This document shows positions 1-5,859 of a stretch of 5,859 nt of DNA, in pieces. Within the stretch, counting starts at the first letter, position 1. Each line of letters begins with the position of its first letter. The stretch lies in assembly GCA_001801825.1 (NCBI GenBank), contig MGYR01000010.1, positions 1 to 5,859 on the forward strand, given 5' to 3'. The position numbers and the translations under genes are program-made. This stretch comes from Gammaproteobacteria bacterium RIFCSPLOWO2_02_FULL_56_15 (GTDB lineage: Bacteria; Pseudomonadota; Gammaproteobacteria; Eutrophobiales; Eutrophobiaceae). A model generated the notes under the pieces. That model was not told the DNA's origin. It did no database searches and saw nothing but the letters and a program-made list of their open reading frames with translations.

Positions 1-434
1 TAGCCGGGCACGGTGCCGCCGCCGCTCTCAAGTAATACCACCACTTCATCCTCTTTCCCGGCGATGGTCAGCAGGGCGGTGATCTCCTCGCGCAACGAGG
101 CCACATCGGAGGCACGGATATCGCCGTTAAAATTCAGGACAAAAATCCGTTTCCGGGAATCATCCGGTTCCTTCTTTTCCTCCTGTTTGTGTTTGGCCTT
201 GACCTCCTTTAGCGACTTTTTGAAATCCTTTTTCGGCAGGATGGCGGATTTCAGTACCAGGGCCATGTGCTCATATTTCTGGTTCAGATGCTTGACTTCA
301 AGGTGTTCGTCACCGGCGCCGCGAGACCGCATATACAGCATGAACACCAGCATGGCGAGTGCTCCCAGTAACAGGACCACCGTTCCGAGCTTGGCCAGAA
401 ACAGTCCGTATTCATTGATAAATTCCATCAGCAT
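1..434 (-). CDS. sohB: SohB-type inner-membrane protease (S49 family), 5' part only
   Basis: This is the N-terminal part (about 144 residues) of a SohB-like S49 peptidase, an inner-membrane-anchored relative of signal peptide peptidase SppA; the left edge cuts it off. The start reads MLMEFINEYGLFLAKLGTVV, very like the E. coli SohB N-terminus as I recall it. Residues about 9-35 form one membrane anchor. A Lys/Glu-rich charged stretch (about 67-93, with KAKHKQEEKKE) follows, then the first strands and helix of the S49 domain (RIFVLNFNGDI, SLREEITALL, VVVLLESGGGTVPG). The catalytic Ser and Lys lie outside the window. Two ATGs compete: 434, with GGAGAGG nine bases upstream, and 428, which matches the E. 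coli start; I use 434 for its ribosome-site spacing. The gene is transcribed away from the ABC exporter gene. Family assignment is firm; activity cannot be judged from this fragment. Confidence 0.88.
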   Translation of the reverse strand, partial: MLMEFINEYGLFLAKLGTVVLLLGALAMLVFMLYMRSRGAGDEHLEVKHLNQKYEHMALVLKSAILPKKDFKKSLKEVKAKHKQEEKKEPDDSRKRIFVLNFNGDIRASDVASLREEITALLTIAGKEDEVVVLLESGGGTVPG

Positions 435-443
435 AGGTGTTTG

Positions 444-450
444 CCTCTCC
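444..450 (-). promoter_or_regulatory. Shine-Dalgarno of sohB
   Basis: On the minus strand the sequence reads GGAGAGG, nine bases before the ATG at 434 and fifteen before the ATG at 428. The spacing favours 434 as the start, giving two extra residues (ML) compared with the start suggested by similarity to E. coli SohB. Confidence 0.6.
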
Positions 451-470
451 GTATTTCCAGGATATCCATT

Positions 471-501
471 TTGTCAGTTAGAAGTAGACCTACAGTATAA
501 C
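471..501 (+). promoter_or_regulatory. possible sigma70-like promoter for the ABC exporter gene
   Basis: TTGTCA (471-476) resembles a -35 box and TATAAC (496-501) a -10 box, each one base off consensus. The 19-base spacer is longer than the usual 17, so this is a weak prediction. It lies about 100 bases before the start codon at 603. The -10 candidate forms one half of the palindrome at 495-509. Confidence 0.3.
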
Positions 502-509
502 CGTTATAC
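495..509. promoter_or_regulatory. 15-bp perfect palindrome in the divergent promoter region
   Basis: GTATAAC-C-GTTATAC is a perfect inverted repeat with 7-base arms around one central base. It lies between the divergent sohB and ABC exporter genes. It holds TATAAC on both strands, and its left edge gives TATACT on the minus strand (494-499), so it could be a symmetric -10 region firing both ways, or an operator for a dimeric regulator. The symmetry is visible directly; either function is inferred. Confidence 0.4.
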
Positions 510-586
510 CGATCGATTCGGGAAAACTGATCCCCGCAGTGGTCTGGGACCAGAATTCATGTCAGCATGTCCTCCTATTCCACAAA

Positions 587-592
587 AGGGAG
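587..592 (+). promoter_or_regulatory. Shine-Dalgarno deciding the ABC exporter start
   Basis: AGGGAG lies ten bases before the ATG at 603. The alternative in-frame ATG at 567 has no purine-rich site at suitable distance (upstream is CAGAATTCATGTCAGC), so this site decides for the shorter protein. Confidence 0.55.
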
Positions 593-602
593 AATTCCTG
601 GC

Positions 603-2438
603 ATGGCCGAACCAGGCGGCAGGTTTGCGGGCAGCGAGGATCGCCCCCGGGCGAGTAGTGTCAAACAGGTGCGCCAGATCTTGCCCTTCATGCGGCCGTA
701 CCTGGCCCATCTGGGGGTGACCCTGTGCTTTCTAATCCTTGCCGCGCTCCTGGCCCTGTCCATCCCCGTGGCGGTGCGGCAGGTGATCGATCATGGCTTT
801 TCCACGGCGGAACCTGCCGCCATCAACAGTTATTTCCGCTACCTGCTGATCCTGGCGCTGGGCTTCGCCCTTTTTTCCGCCTTGCGCTATTACTTTGTCA
901 TGTGGCTGGGCGAGCGCGTTGTCGCCGATATCCGCGCCCGCGTGTACCGGCAGGTCATCGACATGAGCCCGGCATTCTTCGAATCGACCCCGGTGGGGGA
1001 AGTACTGTCCAGGCTGACCACCGACACGACCCTGGTACAGTCGGTAGTCGGGGCGGGGATCTCCATTGCGCTCCGCAGCACCTTCACTCTCTGTGGTGGT
1101 TTGATCATGCTGTTTGTCACCAGTTCGCGCCTCGCCGTGCTGATCTTGGTACTGTTCCCCGTGGTGGTGCTGCCCATCCTGCTTTATGGCCGCAAGATCC
1201 GCAAGTTGTCTCGCGCCAGCCAGGACCGGATCGCGGATGCCAGCAGTCTGGCCGGCGAGACCCTGAATGCCGTGCAGGTGGTGCAGGCATTCACCCTGGA
1301 AAACTTTCTCGGCCGGCGCTTCAGCGACTCGGTGGAACGGGCCTTCCACACGGCCCGTGCACGACTCCGCGCCAGCGCACTGTTGTCCGGCATCATCGTC
1401 TTCACCTCCTTTGGAGCTATTATTGTAGTGCTCTGGACCGGAGCCCATGCCGTGATCGAAGGGAGCGTAAGCGCCGGCACATTGGGACAGTTCATCCTCT
1501 ACGCCGTCATGGTGGCAGGCAGCACCACGGCCCTGGGCGAGGTCTGGAGCGATGTGCAGCGGGCCGCGGGGGCCATGGAACGATTGATGGAATTGCTCAA
1601 CACCCGGCCGCAAATCACCATCCCCGCTGAGCCAGTGCCGCTGCCGGAGGACGGCCAGGGCCACATCCGCTTCGAGGCGGTCCGTTTCAGCTATCCATCG
1701 CGGCCGGGTCAGCATGCCCTCAATGAATTCTCCCTGGAGGTCCGCCCGGGAGAAACCGTGGCCCTGGTGGGACCTTCCGGGGCAGGCAAGAGCACGGTTT
1801 TCCAGCTTCTGCTGCGCTTCTACGACCCACAGGCCGGCCGTATCCTGATCCAGGGCGTGGATATCAAGCAGGCGGATCCCCGGGAAGTCCGCGGACGCAT
1901 CGGTATCGTGCCCCAGCAGACCGCACTCTTCGCCGACAGTGCCCTGGAAAATATCCGCTATGGACTCCCGGAAGCCGATGAAGCGGCGATCCGGGCGGCA
2001 GCGAAAGCGGCCATGGCGCATGAGTTCATCGAAAAACTGCCCGAGGGTTACCACAGTTTTTTGGGAGAGAAAGGCCTGCGACTCTCGGGCGGTCAGCAGC
2101 AGCGCATCGCCATCGCGCGGGCCGTACTCAAGAACCCACCGATCCTGCTGCTGGACGAAGCCACCAGTTCCCTGGATGCGGAAAGTGAAAAACTTGTCCA
2201 GGAGGCCCTGGAACATCTGATGCAGGAACGCACCACGCTGGTCATTGCCCACCGTCTGGCGACAGTGAAAAAGGCGGACCGCATCGTGGTGCTGGACGAG
2301 GGCCGCATCATCGACAGCGGGAGTCATGAGGAACTCTACCGCCGGGGCGGGTTGTATGCGCGCCTCGCGGACCTGCAGTTCGGGGAACGCGATGGCTCAG
2401 TAGAAGTTGAGGAACTGCTGCATCAGTCCCTGATCTGA
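603..2438 (+). CDS. ABC exporter half-transporter (fused membrane and ATPase domains, MsbA/BmrA type)
   Basis: A complete 611-residue type IV ABC exporter half-transporter (ABCB/MsbA-like) that should work as a homodimer in the inner membrane, using ATP to push a lipid or hydrophobic compound outward. Residues about 38-313 form the six-helix membrane domain: likely helices near 38-60, 80-100, 148-168, 176-195, 258-280 and 293-313. The ATPase domain follows from about 354: A-loop Tyr364, Walker A GPSGAGKST (390-398), Q-loop Gln438, signature LSGGQ (494-498), Walker B ILLLDE (514-519, catalytic Glu519), D-loop SSLD and switch His550. All catalytic motifs are intact. The start at 603 is chosen for its ribosome site; an in-frame ATG at 567 would add 12 residues. 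The gene appears monocistronic, divergent from sohB and convergent with the efflux channel gene. It could be a lipid flippase or a multidrug exporter; substrate cannot be assigned, and true MsbA is not claimed. Confidence 0.9.
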   Translation: MAEPGGRFAGSEDRPRASSVKQVRQILPFMRPYLAHLGVTLCFLILAALLALSIPVAVRQVIDHGFSTAEPAAINSYFRYLLILALGFALFSALRYYFVMWLGERVVADIRARVYRQVIDMSPAFFESTPVGEVLSRLTTDTTLVQSVVGAGISIALRSTFTLCGGLIMLFVTSSRLAVLILVLFPVVVLPILLYGRKIRKLSRASQDRIADASSLAGETLNAVQVVQAFTLENFLGRRFSDSVERAFHTARARLRASALLSGIIVFTSFGAIIVVLWTGAHAVIEGSVSAGTLGQFILYAVMVAGSTTALGEVWSDVQRAAGAMERLMELLNTRPQITIPAEPVPLPEDGQGHIRFEAVRFSYPSRPGQHALNEFSLEVRPGETVALVGPSGAGKSTVFQLLLRFYDPQAGRILIQGVDIKQADPREVRGRIGIVPQQTALFADSALENIRYGLPEADEAAIRAAAKAAMAHEFIEKLPEGYHSFLGEKGLRLSGGQQQRIAIARAVLKNPPILLLDEATSSLDAESEKLVQEALEHLMQERTTLVIAHRLATVKKADRIVVLDEGRIIDSGSHEELYRRGGLYARLADLQFGERDGSVEVEELLHQSLI

Positions 2439-2551
2439 TCGCAGCCCGGTTCGAACCGCGTTGCTGTGATTGCTGAGCAAGCGCTGAACCCCTTTTACGG
2501 GCGCTGGCGCCGATAAACCGTCGGCTCTAATTCAGTAAACTGTCTCCCGAA
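2439..2551. other. convergent intergenic region without a clear terminator
   Basis: These 113 bases separate the stop codons of two converging genes. I looked for a GC-rich hairpin followed by a T run on either strand and found none that convinces. Weak symmetric segments are CGGTTCGAACCG (2447-2458), TTGCT/AGCAA (2461-2465 and 2476-2480) and AGCGC/GCGCT (2480-2484 and 2501-2505); none is followed by a T tract. Transcription may end by Rho or inside the opposing gene. Confidence 0.5.
2447..2458. repeat. 12-bp perfect palindrome after the ABC exporter gene
   Basis: CGGTTCGAACCG is fully self-complementary and begins eight bases after the ABC exporter stop codon. As a hairpin it leaves only four base pairs around a TCGA loop, and no T run follows, so it is not a standard terminator. 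It could be a protein site or chance. Confidence 0.3.
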
Positions 2552-4084
2552 TCAGTAGAGTTCTTTACCCTCCTGCCAACCGCCGCCCAGGGCCTGATAG
2601 AATCCGACCATCGCGTTGAGTTGTAACAGCTTGTTGTCTAGATAGGCGTTTCGGGTGGAAAAGAGGGTATCTTGTGCATTCAGAACAGTTTGGTAGTCGA
2701 TGACGCCTTCCCGGTATCTCACTTGGGCGATCCGGAACGATTCTTCCGCCGCGCCGAGATTATCCTGCGCCACCTGGCCGAGTTCCTCCAGCAACCGGAG
2801 ATTACTCAGCAGCACTTCGATTTCATTGAATGCGCTCAACACGGCATTCCGGTAGCTCGCCAGATTGTTTTCCAGACTGATACGCGCCTGTTCGAGATTG
2901 CGGGAACGCTGACCGGTGTCCAGCAAGGTCTGCACCAGATTCGCGCTGATCTCGAGTACCGAAGTCGGCGAGGAGACAAGATCCAGCAGCGAGGTACTGG
3001 ATGTGTTGACACCGCCGGTCAGGGATATCTGCGGGAAAAACTGTAGTCGCACAAGCTCCACATTGGATGTGGCGACACGGAGGTTTGCCTCGGCTTGTAC
3101 AAGATCAGGGCGTCGAAGCAGCAGTTCGGAAGGCAAACCGGGTCGTACGGAGGGCATACGGAGATCCTGTAGACTCCGGCCATCGATATCGAAATCTTGA
3201 ACGCTGCGTCCCAGCAACAATGCCAAGGACGAACGCCCCGCCAGGTCATTCTGGATCAGACTGCTCAGATTTGAACGTTCCCTCTGGATGGCGATTTGCT
3301 GCTGGAGCGCTTCAATCGGCACGGCAACGCCTGAATTCACCCGGGCCTCCGCGATTGCGCCGATGGCTTCGGCATTCGCGACATTCTGTCTCGCCGCCAC
3401 TATCTTGTCCCGCGTCAAGAGGATCTGAAAATAGGTGGAGGAGGCGGTACCCAGGGTATTCAGCTCCAGGTCCACCAGTTGCGCGACCCGCGAGTCATAT
3501 TCCGCTACTGCGCGGTCATAGGTGGCGGGTTTGCTCAGGATATCGTTATACGTAAACGAGATGCCGATGCGGGAGGGCGTGTCGGGACCGGAAGATGCGC
3601 TCGCGCCGTTAAAGCGGGTCTCGGTATATCCGGACCCGATTCCCGCCGATACGACCGGAGTCGGCCATAAATTGAAACCGGCCTCTTTCAACGCGATCTG
3701 CGCGGATACGAGATTCCGCCGGTTCGTGGCCAGATCCAGATTGTTGGCCTGTACCTGATCGATCAGCGTGCTGAGTTCCGTATCGTCAAAACTGTCCCAC
3801 CATTCGGCGTCGGGCCATTCCACATCTGTCGTCTCAACAGGGCCTTGCCAGTGTTCCGGAACGTCGGTTTCCGCGAGTTCCGGGATACGGGTCGTGGCGC
3901 AGGCGGACAGGAGGAACAGCGTGAAAAGAATTACGTTTCCACGTGGGCACGGAATACGTGCCCACCCTACGCTGTATATACGCTTTCTCGCGAAGTCGCG
4001 AAGCGCGCGTAGGTTGGGCTGAATGAAATGAAGCCCAACATTAGGGCCATCTTTCGAGGCTGAGGTGTGGATTCCGTTCACCAT
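2552..4084 (-). CDS. outer-membrane efflux lipoprotein (OprM/NodT family channel)
   Basis: This encodes the outer-membrane channel of a tripartite efflux pump: a trimeric barrel with a periplasmic alpha tunnel that docks the adaptor and inner-membrane transporter. A short hydrophobic stretch (52-61) ends in lipobox LSAC, so processing would make Cys62 the lipidated first residue. Two OMF repeats follow (roughly 95-290 and 310-500). The family signature GLPSELLLRRPDL is at 316-328, FFPQISLTGG at 349-358, and the C-terminal YREGVIDYQTVLNAQDTLF at 457-475. From Cys62 the mature protein has 449 residues, normal for the family. The N-terminus is odd: residues about 14-48 are encoded by a palindromic repeat, and the only conventional in-frame starts are ATG 4084 and GTG 4081. 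ATG 4084 lies 15 bases after the macB stop codon and has only a weak ribosome site (CTGGAA), suggesting shared transcription and perhaps translational coupling. Function is secure; the true start is not. Confidence 0.9.
   Translation of the reverse strand: MVNGIHTSASKDGPNVGLHFIQPNLRALRDFARKRIYSVGWARIPCPRGNVILFTLFLLSACATTRIPELAETDVPEHWQGPVETTDVEWPDAEWWDSFDDTELSTLIDQVQANNLDLATNRRNLVSAQIALKEAGFNLWPTPVVSAGIGSGYTETRFNGASASSGPDTPSRIGISFTYNDILSKPATYDRAVAEYDSRVAQLVDLELNTLGTASSTYFQILLTRDKIVAARQNVANAEAIGAIAEARVNSGVAVPIEALQQQIAIQRERSNLSSLIQNDLAGRSSLALLLGRSVQDFDIDGRSLQDLRMPSVRPGLPSELLLRRPDLVQAEANLRVATSNVELVRLQFFPQISLTGGVNTSSTSLLDLVSSPTSVLEISANLVQTLLDTGQRSRNLEQARISLENNLASYRNAVLSAFNEIEVLLSNLRLLEELGQVAQDNLGAAEESFRIAQVRYREGVIDYQTVLNAQDTLFSTRNAYLDNKLLQLNAMVGFYQALGGGWQEGKELY
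3943..3965. repeat. hairpin 1 of the repeat element (9-bp perfect stem)
   Basis: GTGGGCACG (3943-3951) pairs perfectly with CGTGCCCAC (3957-3965) around a five-base loop, GAATA. In the direction of the efflux channel gene it lies just before the codons for the signal-peptide hydrophobic core, so in mRNA it could hinder initiation nearby. Confidence 0.75.
3967..4012. repeat. hairpin 2 of the repeat element, with tandem 8-bp repeat
   Basis: An outer stem pairs CTACGC (3967-3972) with GCGTAG (4007-4012). Inside, CGCTT (3981-3985) pairs with AAGCG (4001-4005) and CGCG (3989-3992) with CGCG (3997-4000) around AAGT, leaving a three-base bulge at 3986-3988. TCGCGAAG occurs twice in tandem (3988-3995 and 3996-4003). 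Confidence 0.6.
4013..4039. repeat. hairpin 3 of the repeat element (8-bp perfect stem)
   Basis: GTTGGGCT (4013-4020) pairs perfectly with AGCCCAAC (4032-4039) around an 11-base loop. It directly abuts hairpin 2, consistent with one compound element rather than independent chance palindromes. Confidence 0.7.
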
Positions 4085-4099
4085 GGTGAATTCCAGAGA

Positions 4100-5859
4100 T
4101 TATTCATTGGCAAGAGCCACGACGGGATCGAGCCGGGCGGCCTTGCGCGCCGGAGCGAAACCGAAGATCAGCCCGATCGCCGCCGCGCAGGTAAAAGCCA
4201 TCAACATCGGTTTGGATGTGAACAGCACCGGCACCTCGAAGGTCTGCAACACCAGGCCTATTCCGATTCCCGCGGCAACGCCGATTACGCCACCGATACC
4301 CGACACCACGATCGCTTCCGAGAGAAACTGCGACAGGATGTCGCCTTGTCTTGCGCCCGTCGCCATACGGATCCCGATCTCGCGGGTCCGCTCGGTGACC
4401 GATACCAGCATGATGTTCATGACGCCGATGCCGCCGACCAGCAGCGAGATTGCCGCGACGGAGCTCAGCATCATGGTGAAGGTTTCCTGTGTAGCGGAGA
4501 CGGTTTCCAGCAGTTCCGCGCTGTTGAAGATCCGGAAATCTTCGGTTCCGTGCCGTTCGGTCATGAATTTCGTGAGCTCCTCCTCCGTCTTATCGATCAA
4601 CTCCAGATCCTTCACCGCGACCGCGATGGTGCGCGCGAACTTCTGTCCGAACAACCGCAGGCCGCCGGTCTTCAGCGGGACAAAAACGGTGTCGTCCTGG
4701 TCGTCGCCGCGGAAGCCGGAGGACCCGCCCTTGCGGGTCATGACGCCGATGATCTGAAACGGGACTTTGCCGATCAACAGAAACTCGCCAAGGGGATCCT
4801 TGCCCTCCGGGAATAATTCCTCCGCCACGGTAGCGCCGAGCACCGCCACCGCTGTGTAGCGGTCGCTGTCCTCCCGGGTGAAGAACACGCCGCTGGCCAG
4901 CGGCCAGGACCGGGCTGCCGGCAGAGTATCGGTGGTTGCCGTGATCTGGGTCGAATGGTCCTGGTGGCCGGCGCGTACGGTGTAACTGCCCTGGAGTTCG
5001 GGCAAGGTGTAGCGGACATTCGGAACGCTCTCCAGAATCGCGTCGGCATCCTCGAAGGTAAATGTCGATTGCTGCATGCCGCGAAACTGCCCGGGCGCCC
5101 GCGCGGGTTGCAGATTCAACATGTTGGTGCCGCCGATCGAGCTGATGCGGTCGACAATCTGCTGTTGCGATCCTTCACCGATGGCGAGTATCGCGACGAC
5201 GCAGGCCACGCCGATGACGATGCCGAGCAGGGTCAGTATCGTCCGGAAGAGATTTGCGTGCAGGGAACGCAGCGCCATGCGGATGGCCTCTGCCTCGCCG
5301 GCCAGAAAATGAGTGGCTTCCCGCGACAGAAACAGATCTCTCAGACCAGCGTTCTTTTTTTCATCGATCATCCCATCCCGGGACCCGCTGTCATTGATGA
5401 TTTTGCCGTCGAAAAACTCGACGATCCGATCCGCGTGCGCGGCAACTTCGGCGTCGTGGGTTATCAAAATGACGGTATGTCCCTGACGGGCGAGATCCTC
5501 CAGCAGGGCAATGACCTCGATTCCACTTTGTGAATCCAGCGCCCCGGTTGGTTCATCGGCCAGAATGACGTTGCCCCCGTTCATCAAGGCCCTGGCGATG
5601 GAGACGCGTTGTTGCTGGCCGCCCGACAACTGACTGGGCCGATGGTCCAGGCGATCACCCAGGCCCAGACCTGACAGTAGGGCCTCGGCCCGGATCGCCC
5701 GGTCGCGCGCGGACAACCCGGCGTATATGGCGGGGATTTCCACATTTTCTTCCGCGGTCGCGGTCGCTAACAGGTTGTAGCTTTGAAAGATGAAGCCGAA
5801 GGCTTCCCGGCGTAACCATGCCAGTCCGTCCGCATCAAAACTCTCTATATCCCGACCGG
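4100..5859 (-). CDS. macB: MacB-type efflux ABC transporter (ATPase-permease), 5' end missing
   Basis: MacB is the inner-membrane ATPase-permease of a MacA-MacB-channel pump that expels substrates such as macrolides, peptides or siderophores from the periplasm by a mechanotransmission cycle. About 585 residues are visible; by comparison with E. coli MacB (648) some 60-70 residues with Walker A lie past the right edge. In visible numbering the ATPase domain shows Q-loop Gln25, signature LSGGQ (77-81), Walker B ILADEP (98-103, catalytic Glu102) and His134. A linker leads to TM1 (about 206-228, RTILTLLGIVIGV), a large periplasmic domain (about 229-460), and TM2-TM4 near 462-485, 511-538 and 549-568. 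The end, PARKAARLDPVVALANE, is typical of MacB. The reading frame is open from the right edge, so the GTG at 5743 is internal and not a start. The efflux channel gene follows after 15 bases; macA is expected upstream. Confidence 0.93.
   Translation of the reverse strand, partial: GRDIESFDADGLAWLRREAFGFIFQSYNLLATATAEENVEIPAIYAGLSARDRAIRAEALLSGLGLGDRLDHRPSQLSGGQQQRVSIARALMNGGNVILADEPTGALDSQSGIEVIALLEDLARQGHTVILITHDAEVAAHADRIVEFFDGKIINDSGSRDGMIDEKKNAGLRDLFLSREATHFLAGEAEAIRMALRSLHANLFRTILTLLGIVIGVACVVAILAIGEGSQQQIVDRISSIGGTNMLNLQPARAPGQFRGMQQSTFTFEDADAILESVPNVRYTLPELQGSYTVRAGHQDHSTQITATTDTLPAARSWPLASGVFFTREDSDRYTAVAVLGATVAEELFPEGKDPLGEFLLIGKVPFQIIGVMTRKGGSSGFRGDDQDDTVFVPLKTGGLRLFGQKFARTIAVAVKDLELIDKTEEELTKFMTERHGTEDFRIFNSAELLETVSATQETFTMMLSSVAAISLLVGGIGVMNIMLVSVTERTREIGIRMATGARQGDILSQFLSEAIVVSGIGGVIGVAAGIGIGLVLQTFEVPVLFTSKPMLMAFTCAAAIGLIFGFAPARKAARLDPVVALANE

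Larger units (their letters stand above)
3942..4046. repeat. compound palindromic repeat element within the 5' end of the efflux channel gene
   Basis: About 105 bases fold into three consecutive hairpins: 3943-3965, 3967-4012 and 4013-4039. The sequence differs sharply in character from the surrounding gene, is dominated by inverted repeats, and is translated as a segment with no resemblance to other outer-membrane factors. The TTGGGCT...AGCCCAA and GTGGGCACG...CGTGCCCAC units remind me of short palindromes scattered between genes in many proteobacteria, but that is recollection. A mobile, non-autonomous palindromic repeat is the best explanation. No transposase or clear target duplication is seen. 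Confidence 0.6.

Noticed and set aside
553..597. Two GAATTC sites close together, suggesting a cloning junction
   Set aside because: GAATTC also occurs elsewhere inside natural coding sequence here (for example near 1724, 3334 and 4088), and no vector-like sequence flanks these two.
13..720. Open plus-strand frame of 235 codons across the sohB region
   Set aside because: It is antisense to a clear SohB reading frame, has low-complexity Ser/Arg-rich composition, and overlaps the start of the ABC exporter gene.
732..2327. Long minus-strand open frame (531 codons) opposite the ABC exporter gene
   Set aside because: The plus strand encodes a full exporter with all ATPase motifs. The antisense frame is His/Gln/Gly-rich with no recognisable domain, typical of GC-rich shadow frames.
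2441..2465. T-loop-like GGTTCGAA suggesting a tRNA or tRNA remnant
   Set aside because: No acceptor, D or anticodon arms can be built around it; it is better described as a 12-bp palindrome.
3942..4046. The hairpin cluster as a riboswitch, small RNA or CRISPR repeat
   Set aside because: The stems are simple perfect palindromes with unstructured loops, there are no regularly spaced identical repeats, and no recognisable riboswitch core; a palindromic repeat element explains it better.
4065..4816. Plus-strand open frames opposite the 3' end of macB
   Set aside because: They are the complement of well-conserved MacB coding sequence and show no motifs of their own.
5741..5743. GTG at 5743 as the start of a short MacB
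   Set aside because: The same frame continues without a stop to the right edge and encodes conserved MacB sequence (REAFGFIFQSYNLL), so the gene is cut by the window and not short.

Overview
The window looks like chromosomal DNA of a moderately GC-rich gammaproteobacterium. The main clue is a SohB-type protease gene whose first residues resemble E. coli SohB. A MacB/outer-membrane-factor pair close to enterobacterial and pseudomonad efflux systems supports this. The genus cannot be read from the window; a Chromatiales-like environmental lineage would fit but is a guess.

Layout, left to right. Positions 1-434 (minus strand) hold the 5' part of sohB, cut by the left edge. Positions 435-602 are a divergent intergenic region with a Shine-Dalgarno for each gene and a perfect 15-bp palindrome (495-509) that carries -10-like hexamers on both strands. 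Positions 603-2438 (plus) encode a complete half-size ABC exporter of the MsbA/BmrA type. Positions 2439-2551 separate two convergent genes and show no convincing intrinsic terminator. Positions 2552-4084 (minus) encode an outer-membrane efflux lipoprotein of the OprM/NodT family. Positions 4100-5859 (minus) encode MacB, whose N-terminus with Walker A lies beyond the right edge.

The minus-strand pair reads macB then the outer-membrane channel, 15 bases apart, so it is almost certainly one transcript. A macA-type periplasmic adaptor gene is expected just upstream, outside the window. Together these would form a self-contained tripartite exporter spanning both membranes, in the order used by Pseudomonas pvdR-pvdT-opmQ and unlike E. 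coli macAB, which borrows TolC from elsewhere. The ABC exporter faces this operon tail to tail and is a separate unit; its substrate cannot be told from sequence.

The most unusual point is at the 5' end of the outer-membrane channel gene. A roughly 105-bp element built of three consecutive hairpins (3942-4046) lies between the only conventional in-frame start codons (ATG 4084 and GTG 4081) and the lipoprotein signal peptide (lipobox Cys codon 3899-3901). The reading frame stays open through it. This resembles a mobile palindromic repeat inserted in frame into a gene, with an unusually long N-terminal extension as the consequence. I saw no wholly new multi-gene system in the rest of the window.
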